Below are positions 8,094 to 18,642 of a DNA stretch of 59,300 nt, piece after piece. The notes beneath the pieces are model-generated. The model had not been told where the DNA came from. It saw only the letters and a list, made by a program, of their open reading frames with translations, and did not search any database. Positions within the stretch are counted from its first letter, which is position 1. Each line of letters begins with the position of its first letter. Origin of the DNA: Cellulomonadaceae bacterium (GTDB lineage: Bacteria > Actinomycetota > Actinomycetes > Actinomycetales > Cellulomonadaceae); NCBI GenBank assembly GCA_031256435.1, contig JAIRQO010000061.1, positions 1 through 59,300 on the forward strand. The letters run 5' to 3'. The translations under genes and the position numbers were made by a program.

Positions 8094-8881
8094 CCGAAGT
8101 ACACGAGGGCTTCGGAGTGCAGGAGGCCGTTGGTGGCTACGGCGTTGCCGCCCCAGGGGCCGGGTTCGCCCTCAATGGAGGTGAAGGTTCCTCCGGCTTC
8201 CGTCACAATGGGCACCAGTGCGGCCATGTCATACACTTCCAACTCGGGTTCCGCGGCAATGTCCACGGCTCCTTCGGCCACCATCATGTAACTCCAGAAA
8301 TCCCCGTAGGCCCGCGTGCGGTCACAGCGCCGGGTGAGTTGCAGGAAACCCGGCAACCGCCCCTGCGTCTCCCATCCTCCCAGCGACGAGTAACTAAACG
8401 ATGCCTCTTCGAGCCGGCCAACCGATGACACGCGCAACTGCGTGGCGGAGCCGAGAGCGCGCCCCGTCCAGGCTCCGGACCCCGCCGCAGCCCACCAGCG
8501 GCGGCCCAATGCTGGCGCGGACACCACACCCATCACCACCTGGTCCTCCATGGCCAGGCCGATCAACGTGGCCCATACGGGAACGCCGCGCACGTAGTTC
8601 TTAGTGCCGTCAATGGGATCGACGATCCACCGGCGCGCCCCGCCGGCGGAGGACCCAAACTCCTCCCCCAATACCGAGTCACGCCCACGTGACCTGCGCA
8701 ATTGCGAACGAATGTATTCCTCCGCAGCGGTGTCCGCATCTGTCACCGGGGACAGGTCCGCCTTGGTGTCTACACGCAGATCCGCTGCTCTAAACCGAGC
8801 CATGGTGATGGCGTCCACCTGGTCGGCGATGAGATGGGCGAGTCGCAGATCGTCGTCAAAAGTGGAGGCGGCAGCAGTCAC
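8090..8881 (-). CDS. hisN: Histidinol-phosphatase (inositol-monophosphatase superfamily)
   Basis: The 263-residue soluble protein has the metal-binding motifs of the IMPase superfamily in order: S-P-V-T-D-A-D near residue 45, L-G-E-E-F-G near 70, W-I-V-D-P-I-D-G-T-K-N-Y near 85-96 and a late Y-D-M-A-A-L-V-P-I-V-T-E-A-G-G that closes the site. Overall similarity is to actinobacterial HisN, which removes phosphate from L-histidinol phosphate in histidine synthesis. An inositol-1-phosphatase cannot be fully excluded. The GTG start lies two bases after the rsgA stop codon, and the aroA-rsgA-hisN order is common in actinobacteria. The three genes appear to form one operon. Confidence 0.87.
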   Translation of the reverse strand: MTAAASTFDDDLRLAHLIADQVDAITMARFRAADLRVDTKADLSPVTDADTAAEEYIRSQLRRSRGRDSVLGEEFGSSAGGARRWIVDPIDGTKNYVRGVPVWATLIGLAMEDQVVMGVVSAPALGRRWWAAAGSGAWTGRALGSATQLRVSSVGRLEEASFSYSSLGGWETQGRLPGFLQLTRRCDRTRAYGDFWSYMMVAEGAVDIAAEPELEVYDMAALVPIVTEAGGTFTSIEGEPGPWGGNAVATNGLLHSEALVYFG

Positions 8882-8883
8882 CC

Positions 8884-10044
8884 CTAAACCGTAGCCGTGC
8901 GAGAGGCCAAGACACGGCGTAGTGAGGCCAATCGGGCTGCGCGTGTCGCGCGAGTTGAGGTGTGAGCGGCATCAAAGGTTTCGACCGTCGGCGCTGGCGC
9001 GCCTGGCTCAACCGCCGAAATATCACCACTCTCCACCCACGCGTCAAGGGCGCAATCCGGGGCGTCAGCCAAGTGCGTACACCCGCGCGGGCAGTTCACT
9101 GCGGCCTCGTTCACATCCTCAAAAGCGGCGAGCACGTTTTCCGGTTCTACATGAGCCAACCCGAGTGAACGCACGCCGGGAGTGTCCACCACCCATCCGG
9201 AAAGTGCGGTCCCACCGGCGGCTTCACCCTCACCATCGTCGCAGCATCCCGAAGCCTCGTCGCAGCCTCCCGCACCATCGTCGCAGCATCCCGCAGCAAA
9301 CACCCTCAGTGCCACGGCGGACGATGACGTGTGCCGCCCCCGCCCGGTCACCTCGTTCACGTGCCCGGTGGCGCGCTCGGCGGCGGGCACTAGGGCGTTC
9401 ACCAGCGTTGATTTTCCCACCCCGGAATGCCCCAGCAACACTGTCACGTGCCCCATCAGCACGGCACGCACCGCCTCGATTGACTCGGGGTCCTCCACGG
9501 ACGTCACCAACACGCGGACCCCCAGCGGCTCATACAGCCCGCGCAACTCGCTGGGTGAGGCCAAGTCTGACTTGGTCAAACACAAGATCACGTCCATCCC
9601 GGCGTCATAGGCGGCCACCACGCAGCGATCAATCATCCCGATGCGCGGCGGCGGGTCCGCGAGCGCCGCCGTGATCATCAACTGATCGGCATTGGCCACC
9701 ACAATGCGCTCATACGGATCGTGATCATCCGCCGTTCGCCTCAGCACTGACGTGCGTTCGGAAATCCGGACAATCCGCGCGAGGCTCCCTGGTGATCCGC
9801 TGGTGTCCCCCACCACGTCCACGTGATCGCCCACCACCACGCGTTCGCGCTGGAGTTCGCGGGCCTTCATGGCGGTCACCACGGCGTCCCCCACCACCAG
9901 GGTGTAGCGGCCACGGTCCACGCCGGTCACCAAGCCGGGAGTGGCGCTGGCGTGGGTGGGACGCTTCTTGGTGCGTGGCCGGGTGGCCGTGCGCGAGGCG
10001 CGCTCGTAGGCATCGTACTCGTCCCCTCCACGGCGCACGTTCAC
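8884..10044 (-). CDS. rsgA: Ribosome small-subunit-dependent GTPase A
   Basis: RsgA is a circularly permuted GTPase that tests late 30S subunits during maturation. Visible features are an N-terminal OB-fold (V-D-R-G-R-Y-T-L-V-V), G4 L-T-K-S-D-L, the P-loop G-H-S-G-V-G-K-S near residue 205, the switch R-H-T-S-S-S-A-V-A-L, G3 D-T-P-G-V-R-S-L-G and a zinc-finger domain C-P-R-G-C-T-H-x(7)-C. Between the switch and G3 there is an unusual insertion of about 30 residues rich in Cys, Asp and Gly, encoded by a 21-bp tandem repeat (listed separately). GTG 10044 overlaps the aroA stop as GTGA, which suggests coupled translation; GTG 10062 is an alternative. Gene length is otherwise normal. Confidence 0.92.
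   Translation of the reverse strand: MNVRRGGDEYDAYERASRTATRPRTKKRPTHASATPGLVTGVDRGRYTLVVGDAVVTAMKARELQRERVVVGDHVDVVGDTSGSPGSLARIVRISERTSVLRRTADDHDPYERIVVANADQLMITAALADPPPRIGMIDRCVVAAYDAGMDVILCLTKSDLASPSELRGLYEPLGVRVLVTSVEDPESIEAVRAVLMGHVTVLLGHSGVGKSTLVNALVPAAERATGHVNEVTGRGRHTSSSAVALRVFAAGCCDDGAGGCDEASGCCDDGEGEAAGGTALSGWVVDTPGVRSLGLAHVEPENVLAAFEDVNEAAVNCPRGCTHLADAPDCALDAWVESGDISAVEPGAPAPTVETFDAAHTSTRATRAARLASLRRVLASRTATV
9235..9297 (-). repeat. Three tandem 21-bp units inside rsgA (Cys/Asp heptads)
   Basis: The plus strand reads ATCGTCGCAGCATCCCGAAG and variants three times with a 21-bp period. On the coding strand the units give GCCDDGA, GGCDEAS and GCCDDGE, adding five cysteines between the switch and G3 of RsgA. 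The length is a multiple of three, so the frame is kept. Confidence 0.8.
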
Positions 10045-11351
10045 CCGAGCATCGCCGCCCACAGGTCCAGGAAGTTCGGCAGCGTTTTTGCCGTGGTCTC
10101 CACATTTTCTACGACGATATTGGGCACCCGCAGTCCGATCATCGCAGCCGAGGTAGCCATCCGGTGATCGTGGTACGTCCTAAATAATCCACCGGTGAGT
10201 TCGCGAGGCGTGATGACGAGGCCGTCCCGAGTTTCCTCCGCTTGTCCCCCCAGCCGCGTGATTTCCGCAGCCAGCGCGGCAAGACGATCCGTCTCGTGTC
10301 CCCGCAGGTGAGCAATCCCCCGCAGGCGAGACGGCGAATCGGCCAGCGCGGCCAGGGCGGCAATATTCGGTGCGAGTTCACCGCAGGCGCGCAGATCCAC
10401 ATCAATCCCTCGGATCTCCCCCGTCCCCGTGACGGTCAGTGTTCCGCTGTCCACGGACACGCTGCCGCCCATCTGGGCGAGTAGGTCCGGAACGAGCGCT
10501 CCGGGCTGCGTGGTATGGGTGGGCCACCCGGGAATGGAGACGCTCCCTCCGGCAATCAAGGCCGCCCCCAAGAACGGTGCGGCGTTGGAGAGGTCTGGTT
10601 CCACGCGCACGGTCCGCGCGTGAATGGGGCCGGGTGCCACCACCCAGATTCCGGGACGCGAATCATCCACGTCAACCCCGGCTTCCTTCAAAGTTTCCAC
10701 CGTCATCTCAATGTGCGGCAAGGAGGGAAGCGTGTTCCCAATGTGTCTGAGCGTGATTCCTTCGTCGAACCGTGAGGCCGCAAGCAGCAAGCCTGACACA
10801 AACTGGCTGGACTCGGAGGCATCCACATCCACATGACCGCCGCGCACGTGACCCGTTCCGTGAATGGTGAACGGCAAACCCGTTGGCACCGCGCTCCCCT
10901 CGCTGGCATCGCTGACTCCCCACGCACCTTCAGTGGCGGTGATGGTGACGCCGAGGGCATCGAGGCCGTGCAGCACCGGTCCCATGGGACGCGTGCGTGC
11001 TTGGGCATCGCCATCAAAGCGCACAGGGCCGTTGGCCAACGCGGCTACGGACGGCAGAAAGCGCATCACCGTTCCGGCGAGACCCGTGTCCACGTCCACG
11101 TCCCCGCGCAGTGGTGCGGGCGTGATGTGGAGCGTGGAGGGGGCTGGGCCTTCGGTGATCTCCACCCCGAGTGTGCGCAGCGCGCCGACCATCAAGTCCG
11201 CATCCCGTGAGCGCAGCGCGCCCGTGATGGTACCCGGGCCATCTGCCAGCGCGGCCACAATGAGAAGCCGGTTGGTCAAGGATTTGCTTCCCGGAATTTC
11301 CACGCTTCCAGCCAGATGGCCAGAGGCTACGGGGGCGAGCCAATCAGTCAT
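10041..11351 (-). CDS. aroA: 3-phosphoshikimate 1-carboxyvinyltransferase (EPSP synthase)
   Basis: AroA joins shikimate-3-phosphate and phosphoenolpyruvate in the sixth step of the shikimate pathway. The 436-residue protein shows P-G-S-K-S-L-T-N-R-L at the start, L-A-G-T-V-M-R-F-L-P near residue 90, E-S-S-Q-F-V-S-G-L-L-L-A-A near 185, and D-L-R-A-C-G-E-L-A-P-N, R-G-H-E-T-D-R-L and Y-H-D-H-R-M-A in the second domain. ATG 11351 (MTDWLAP) is preferred over the ATG at 11366 because it matches the usual actinobacterial N-terminus and has GGAG at suitable distance. It heads the aroA-rsgA-hisN operon. Confidence 0.95.
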   Translation of the reverse strand: MTDWLAPVASGHLAGSVEIPGSKSLTNRLLIVAALADGPGTITGALRSRDADLMVGALRTLGVEITEGPAPSTLHITPAPLRGDVDVDTGLAGTVMRFLPSVAALANGPVRFDGDAQARTRPMGPVLHGLDALGVTITATEGAWGVSDASEGSAVPTGLPFTIHGTGHVRGGHVDVDASESSQFVSGLLLAASRFDEGITLRHIGNTLPSLPHIEMTVETLKEAGVDVDDSRPGIWVVAPGPIHARTVRVEPDLSNAAPFLGAALIAGGSVSIPGWPTHTTQPGALVPDLLAQMGGSVSVDSGTLTVTGTGEIRGIDVDLRACGELAPNIAALAALADSPSRLRGIAHLRGHETDRLAALAAEITRLGGQAEETRDGLVITPRELTGGLFRTYHDHRMATSAAMIGLRVPNIVVENVETTAKTLPNFLDLWAAMLG

Positions 11352-11527
11352 ACGTCTGCGCTCCATTGGGCAGGGGTCCGGTTCACAGGTTTAGCGTACT
11401 GTGCTGGGCGCCTGGCATGTGGCAGGGGCGCAGGAGGGTGCGGAGGCTGGCCCCGGATGGGCTGCGGTGCTGCCGTGTTGGTGTGCCGTGCTTCCTCATG
11501 CCCGACGATGCTGTGGGTGCCGTTCGG

Positions 11528-12040
11528 TTACGCTGCTTCGGCTTTGAGGGCCGCAATGGTGGCCTGGGCATCCCGTTTGACGCTGGCAATCTGCTGGTGT
11601 TGGGTGCGCGCATTAGCCGTGCGCCAGGTGATCCCGGGTTTGGCTTCTGTGTCAATGGCGGTGATCAATGCGGCTCCGATGAGTCCGAGTTTCTGGGCAA
11701 AGGTGGCAATCTTGGCTCCGCGCTCGCCCTTGGGGACACCCACCACCGGCTGAGACACCACGGCCAACGGAGCAGTGAGGCCCACGAGTCCGAGGGACGC
11801 TGTCCTGGGGAATACGCCGAGTGCCATGGCTGCGCCGAGCACAGCGGTGGCAACACCATGGCCGCGAACGGCGAGCGAGAGTTGCGTATCAGTCAGGGGT
11901 TTGATGCCTGCTTTTTCGGTGATGGTATCCGTCAGCGGACGCGCCACCTCCACGTGCCCGGCAGGCTTGAGTGCCGCCTCCACGCCTGAATAAATGAACG
12001 GAGCGGCCACGAGTGGACGAGCAATTCGGCGCACAATCAT
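11528..12040 (-). CDS. DoxX-family membrane protein
   Basis: From ATG 12040 the protein is 170 residues, beginning MIVRRIARPLVAAPFI. DoxX features are the Y-S-G-V-E-A-A-L-K-P-A-G-H segment after the first membrane helix, three further hydrophobic segments (V-A-T-A-V-L-G-A-A-M-A-L, L-V-G-L-T-A-P-L-A-V-V, L-G-L-I-G-A-A-L-I-T-A) and the conserved F-A-Q-K-L-G-L-I-G. The basic C-terminal tail is cytoplasmic and may form a coiled coil. DoxX proteins have been linked with redox and thiol-stress complexes in actinobacteria, but no specific role can be read here. Upstream in-frame codons were rejected because they encode a glycine-rich non-family stretch. Confidence 0.82.
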   Translation of the reverse strand: MIVRRIARPLVAAPFIYSGVEAALKPAGHVEVARPLTDTITEKAGIKPLTDTQLSLAVRGHGVATAVLGAAMALGVFPRTASLGLVGLTAPLAVVSQPVVGVPKGERGAKIATFAQKLGLIGAALITAIDTEAKPGITWRTANARTQHQQIASVKRDAQATIAALKAEAA

Positions 12041-12178
12041 GCATCCATTGTTCCCGATGGGTGAACGATGCGCTCCACCACCGCCATTTCCACCCCGCAA
12101 TTCTACGTGTCTAAGTGGGGCTCGTCGCCGTCGTCATCCTCGGCAGACCCGCGCAAGCGCGGTCTGCACTCGGATTTC

Positions 12179-12253
12179 CTAGGCGTTAGGGCGCTTACCG
12201 TGGTTGGCTCCGCCTTTGGCGCGGGTCTTACGCTTGCTGCTGCGCTTGGACAT
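12179..12253 (-). CDS. 50S ribosomal protein bL37 (24 residues)
   Basis: The gene is only 75 bases long and encodes a highly basic peptide that starts MSKRSSKRK and ends ANHGKRPNA. This end motif and the length match the actinobacterial ribosomal protein bL37, first seen in mycobacterial 50S structures. AGGAG precedes the ATG by a suitable distance (GAAGGAGTCACC then ATG), which supports a real gene. Its position near aroA-rsgA matches other actinobacteria as I recall. Such genes are usually missed because of their size. Confidence 0.85.
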   Translation of the reverse strand: MSKRSSKRKTRAKGGANHGKRPNA

Positions 12254-12311
12254 GGTGACTCCTTCAGTGTTCGCCAAGATTCAGGTACTGTCACAGAGTG
12301 TACCGTGGAAT

Positions 12312-12911
12312 TTACTCGTCGTCGGCAGTCAGGCCGAGCCAGGTACGCCAACGCGTATGGAGAACGAGCCATGCAATGAGTCCGTAGCCGTCCTGGCCGG
12401 GGAAGCCTGTCCGTGACCGCGCAGCGTCCGCAAGCCATTGTTCATGCTGTGCGAGGGGTTCATACACCTCTACGTACGGGACGTTGCGCCTGTTACACAC
12501 GTCACCCAGGCCGCGGGAGAGCTCGGCAATGCGCTCGCCATCGCGGGCGCGCCCTGGCGGAGGTCCCAGGACGAAGGGCTGAATGCGCTGGCCCAGGGCA
12601 TGGTCAATGATGCCAGCCAAGTGAAGGCGCGAGCGAGCCAAGGAAATATCCGCATCTACGTCATATCTGCCGGACGCGATGATTAGGCGGTTGTCCGTCT
12701 CATCCGGGTGACCAAAACGTAAAGCCGTTTCCGATTCCCACCGTTCTTTGAGGCCGCCGAGCGTTTCGTGCGGGACGGGAAGCGTGAACGTCATGGTGGG
12801 GGCGGTGAACTCGGTGCGCGCAATGACCCGGCCCACCCAGCCGAGACCGCGCGGATCCCCAATCCCGGCGCACAACTCGTCGCCCACCACACACATGCGC
12901 ACGTTTCTCAT
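12312..12911 (-). CDS. SGNH/GDSL-type hydrolase family protein with a degenerate active site
   Basis: The 199-residue protein has the actinobacterial SGNH layout: V-V-G-D-E-L-C-A-G-I-G-D-P-R-G-L-G-W-V-G-R-V at the start, a D-N-R-L-I-I-A-S-G block II region, F-V-L-G-P-P-P, V-P-Y-V-E-V-Y-E-P-L and a final F-P-G-Q-D-G-Y-G-L-I-A-W-L-V-L. In active relatives the first block reads G-D-S and the last carries D-G-x-H-P-G-Q. Here the serine is replaced by Glu (GDE) and the histidine position holds Phe (TGFPGQ), so the usual catalytic residues look lost. It may be a non-catalytic carbohydrate or lipid binding protein. ATG 12911 or GTG 12917 are possible starts. Confidence 0.68.
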   Translation of the reverse strand: MRNVRMCVVGDELCAGIGDPRGLGWVGRVIARTEFTAPTMTFTLPVPHETLGGLKERWESETALRFGHPDETDNRLIIASGRYDVDADISLARSRLHLAGIIDHALGQRIQPFVLGPPPGRARDGERIAELSRGLGDVCNRRNVPYVEVYEPLAQHEQWLADAARSRTGFPGQDGYGLIAWLVLHTRWRTWLGLTADDE

Positions 12912-12994
12912 TCGCACCAGTGTGTCAGATCACCGCAAAAACCCAGCGTCCGCCACTCCCAGAAAGCCACCTATGCCGTCGGTTGAGGAGCCCG

Positions 12995-13245
12995 GAGGGC
13001 GTCTCGAAACCACGGCAACCATCCGTGGTTTCGTCACGGTTGCTCCGCAACCGGCTCAACCGACGGAGATACTGCGAGACGCCTACGGCGACCGCAGCAT
13101 GACGGGTGTGGTGGTTTCGACCGCCAACCGGTCATTCCCTCGTCGGTCATTCTGCGCGCAGCGAAGCGAAGTCGCAGAATCTCACCGAGCCACCATTGAG
13201 ATACTGCGAGAAACTTACAGCACACGCAGCATGAGCGAGTCAGGT
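12995..13245. repeat. Cluster of REP-like palindromic repeats (no gene)
   Basis: The gap between the SGNH and HEPN genes holds a GGTTTCG/CAACCG-type element (about 12998-13065), a GAGATACTGCGA...CGCAGCATGACGG element (13066-13107), a GTGGTTTCGACC end, an inverted GTCATTCTGCG...CGCAGAATCTC copy (13146-13182) and a further GAGATACTGCGAG...CGCAGCATGA copy (13198-13236). They share arms with copies elsewhere in the window. No start codon with a ribosome binding site or recognisable peptide was found here. Confidence 0.75.
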
Positions 13246-13638
13246 GGTCCGCCTGGCTGCCTCGAGTACCAGGGCTGTCGCCTGGCGGATCGCCCGAAGG
13301 CGATCGGTCTCTGTGAGAATGTTGTCCCCGTAGTGAGATGCTGATTTGACATGAGTCAGAGCGCGCAGATACTTCCCCATTTCAGCGTCAACGCGAGTCA
13401 ACAGGTCCGCCGCTGCGGCGTGATCCGTACCCGAGTACCGCTCCCCCAAAGCGTCGATGCATATGGCGTCGCCCGCTGCAACCCCCGCGAGCACCGCAAC
13501 TCCGATGGTGACGTTGATGGCAACGCCGTCCTCGAGCGCGGCAATCTGAGCCACTTCGAGGTATTTCTCGGCAATCTGCCGACGACTGCGTGCCGCAGAC
13601 CGATCGGCGCGGCGAGTTGTCAACCTGCGAGGACTCAC
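13240..13638 (-). CDS. HEPN-domain protein (putative toxin/RNase-like partner)
   Basis: The 132-residue, mostly helical protein resembles HEPN proteins encoded beside minimal nucleotidyltransferases in actinobacteria. It has a long amphipathic helix, G-V-A-A-G-D-A-I-C-I-D-A-L-G-E-R-Y-S-G-T-D-H-A-A-A-A-D-L-L and K-S-A-S-H-Y-G-D-N-I-L followed by a terminal helix. The R-x4-H-x-Y motif of the HepT RNase toxin is not found, so RNase activity is uncertain. The GTG start overlaps the nucleotidyltransferase stop as GTGA, so the two genes are translationally coupled. The pair fits a HEPN/MNT toxin-antitoxin or defence module. Confidence 0.65.
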   Translation of the reverse strand: MSPRRLTTRRADRSAARSRRQIAEKYLEVAQIAALEDGVAINVTIGVAVLAGVAAGDAICIDALGERYSGTDHAAAADLLTRVDAEMGKYLRALTHVKSASHYGDNILTETDRLRAIRQATALVLEAARRTT

Positions 13639-14276
13639 TTGGCCTCCCCTTGTCGCGCGAATTCGCGAATCAAAGCGGACAAATCCCTGCCATGCAACGT
13701 CAGGGCTTCATTGCTCCAGTGGGCTACGATCGGCTCGTTCGACAAGACTAATCGTTCAAGATGGGCATCCGACTCAACCAGAGGCTGCATTCGATTACCT
13801 GACCAGGCGAGCACGTCGGTCTCCAGACTCTGTATCCGCGCAGCGATCTCCGGGTCGTCATCCGCAGCGTCACCCTCGACGACGAATAGCACGTCAACGT
13901 CACTCTCGGGACCAGCCTCTCTGCGGGCTACCGACCCGTAGAGCGCCACCGAGACAACAGAGTCAGGAAACTCCTCGCACCGCCGCCGCATCCGTTCAAG
14001 GAATTCCTCGCGGGCCCGCTGGGCAGCCAGCACCACTGGAGCCAGCACGTGGCCGCGGTTCAATCGGAATAGACTGCCGTAGGCCGCAGGCTCAGCAAGG
14101 ACCACCCCCTGGGCCGCGAGTCGGTCCAGAGCGAGTGCAACACCGGTTCGCGAACCCCGTCCAGCCAAACGATGAACCTGGGTTTGGCTAAGATTGGACT
14201 CAGTGCCAGCGAGGACACTGAGCACCACGGCGTCTACAGTCGGTGCCAACGATTGAAGCGGCGTTGCAAAGTCCAC
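13635..14276 (-). CDS. Nucleotidyltransferase (MNT) with N-terminal winged helix; partner of the HEPN protein
   Basis: Residues 1-85 form a winged-helix region (V-D-A-V-V-L-S-V-L-A-G ... L-S-Q-T-Q-V-H-R-L-A-G ... L-x-x-L-A-A-Q-G-V-V-L). A Pol-beta-type nucleotidyltransferase domain follows with A-L-Y-G-S-V-A-R-R-E-A-G-P-E-S-D-V-D-V-L-F, an exact G-S-x10-D-x-D motif as in MntA antitoxins that AMPylate HepT toxins. The winged helix suggests that the protein also represses its own operon. The GTG start at 14276 has no Shine-Dalgarno sequence; a -10-like box six bases upstream indicates leaderless translation. The AMPylation role is inferred from the motif and the gene pair. Confidence 0.72.
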   Translation of the reverse strand: MDFATPLQSLAPTVDAVVLSVLAGTESNLSQTQVHRLAGRGSRTGVALALDRLAAQGVVLAEPAAYGSLFRLNRGHVLAPVVLAAQRAREEFLERMRRRCEEFPDSVVSVALYGSVARREAGPESDVDVLFVVEGDAADDDPEIAARIQSLETDVLAWSGNRMQPLVESDAHLERLVLSNEPIVAHWSNEALTLHGRDLSALIREFARQGEAK

Positions 14277-14282
14277 GAGCCA

Positions 14283-14311
14283 ATAGTGTCATAATAGTGA
14301 CACTGTGTCAA
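14283..14311 (-). promoter_or_regulatory. Promoter with overlapping 20-bp palindromic operator for the MNT-HEPN operon
   Basis: On the minus strand a consensus TTGACA (14311-14306) is followed after 17 bases by CACTAT (14288-14283), six bases before the GTG start. Between and over them lies a palindrome with perfect 7-bp arms, AGTGTCA and TGACACT, at 14285-14304. A repressor bound there would block the -10 region. The winged helix of the MNT protein is the natural candidate. Confidence 0.55.
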
Positions 14312-14348
14312 TATAATGGCACTCTGCATTGGTCCTGAGACCACCATC

Positions 14349-14406
14349 GAGATACTGCGAGACGCCTGCGGCGACCGCAGCATGACGGGTTGGGTGGTTT
14401 CGACCG
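14349..14406. repeat. 58-bp direct repeat copy (REP-like), second of a pair around the HEPN/MNT operon
   Basis: GAGATACTGCGAGACGCC...GACCGCAGCATGACGGG then GTGGTTTCGACCG matches 13066-13123 in the same orientation with only a few differences. The two copies lie 1.28 kb apart and bracket the HEPN/MNT operon. A second element (GGTGGTTTCGACC...GGCTCAACCACC, to about 14440) continues from it. Confidence 0.75.
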
Positions 14407-14518
14407 TCGCTCGCTTCGCTCCCTGGCTCAACCACCTGAAATTACTGGTCCTATTACGCTTCGTTTCTCCCGTATTCGGTCGCTTCGCTCCCTGCGACGC
14501 TCGTCCTTGCCTTCGGCT

Positions 14519-14536
14519 GTGAGCGCAAGCGCTCAC
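14519..14536. terminator. Perfect 8-bp-arm palindrome downstream of secA
   Basis: GTGAGCGCAAGCGCTCAC has perfect arms and a two-base centre, 90 bases past the secA stop codon. It has no clear U-tract, so a terminator role is only possible. The rest of 14440-14625 is rich in GCTTCGCTCC-type repeats with no visible gene. Confidence 0.3.
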
Positions 14537-14625
14537 GACCTCAGGCTTCGCTTTCGCCCCACAAAGTTTCTCCGCTACGCTCCGAATACTTCGCGGGGAC
14601 CCCGACAGCCTGTTGGCCGGTCCGC

Positions 14626-17667
<3,042 letters not shown>

Positions 17668-17800
17668 GCCAGGCTCTCCTTGCGATCACGGAACGCAACG
17701 CCTGAGCGCGCGCGCCAAAATAAACAACGGGTTGGCTCATCCTACGGGGAACCCGGCATCTGCTGCATCAACGCGCCCCGGCTCGGTGCAATGTGCATTG

Positions 17801-18487
17801 TTAGGCGGCAGCAACCTTAGCGTCCAGTTGCACCACGCCGTAGGTCCACCCGCGCCGCTTGTACACGGCAGAGGGGCGATCCGTAGCGGAATCGATGAAC
17901 AGGAAGAAATCATGGCCCACCAGTTCCATCTGGTCCACGGCCTCATCCACGGACATGGTTTCCGCAGAGTGAAGCTTCTGGCGGATGATCACGGGGGAAT
18001 CACCCAACTGGGTCTCCACGGCCTCGCCATCGGCAACCAATTCCGGCGTGACGGGCTCGGCAACGTCATCCACGGCAGGAGCAGCATTCTCGACGAACCC
18101 GGCAGCGCCGTCACCGGCGGCCACGGGGACCGCAGGGAGATCCGTGGCGAACTCGGTGGCCAGGGGGTGGGACACCTTGCGGTGGTGGTCCTTGCGGCGG
18201 TCACGTGCGCGGCGCAGACGTTCGGTGAGTTTGTCCAGAGCCAAATCCAGGGCGCCCAGCCGGTCATCAGCGGCGGCTTCTGCCCGTACCACGGGACCTT
18301 TGTCCCTGACGGTCAACTCTACGCGCTCGCGCTGGTTTGCAAGTTTGGGGTTGTTTTCCCGCGTGACTTCCACGTCAACGCGTTGCGCACTGGGAGCGAG
18401 CGCGGACACTTTGGCGAGTTTCTCCTCCGCGTGATTCCGGAACCGGTCCGATACCTCGGTGTGCCGTCCAACGATGACAATCTCCAT
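17801..18487 (-). CDS. hpf: Ribosome hibernation promoting factor, long form
   Basis: From ATG 18487 (MEIVIVGRHTEVSDRF) the protein is 228 residues. Residues 1-100 are the ribosome-binding S30AE domain. A linker rich in Ala, Asp and Pro follows. Residues from about 165 to the end (D-E-A-V-D-Q-M-E-L-V-G-H-D-F-F-L-F ... A-V-Y-K-R-R-G-W-T-Y-G-V-V) form the dimerisation domain that joins two 70S ribosomes into an inactive 100S particle. GGGAG lies upstream of the start. The start was moved 21 codons inward from the longest frame because family members begin at this methionine. It sits between comF and secA. Confidence 0.93.
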   Translation of the reverse strand: MEIVIVGRHTEVSDRFRNHAEEKLAKVSALAPSAQRVDVEVTRENNPKLANQRERVELTVRDKGPVVRAEAAADDRLGALDLALDKLTERLRRARDRRKDHHRKVSHPLATEFATDLPAVPVAAGDGAAGFVENAAPAVDDVAEPVTPELVADGEAVETQLGDSPVIIRQKLHSAETMSVDEAVDQMELVGHDFFLFIDSATDRPSAVYKRRGWTYGVVQLDAKVAAA

Positions 18488-18642
18488 GGTCAACTCCCTT
18501 TCATCAATGCCCCGGTCCAAGCCCCATGAGGCCCGCGAGGCACACGCCACTGCGGTGCCCCTCTAGTCTACGTTGCCCGGTGACCCGCAGGCGGGACTGG
18601 CGGCACACTGGCGGGTTCCAGGGTTGCCGGGTGGCTGCTCGC

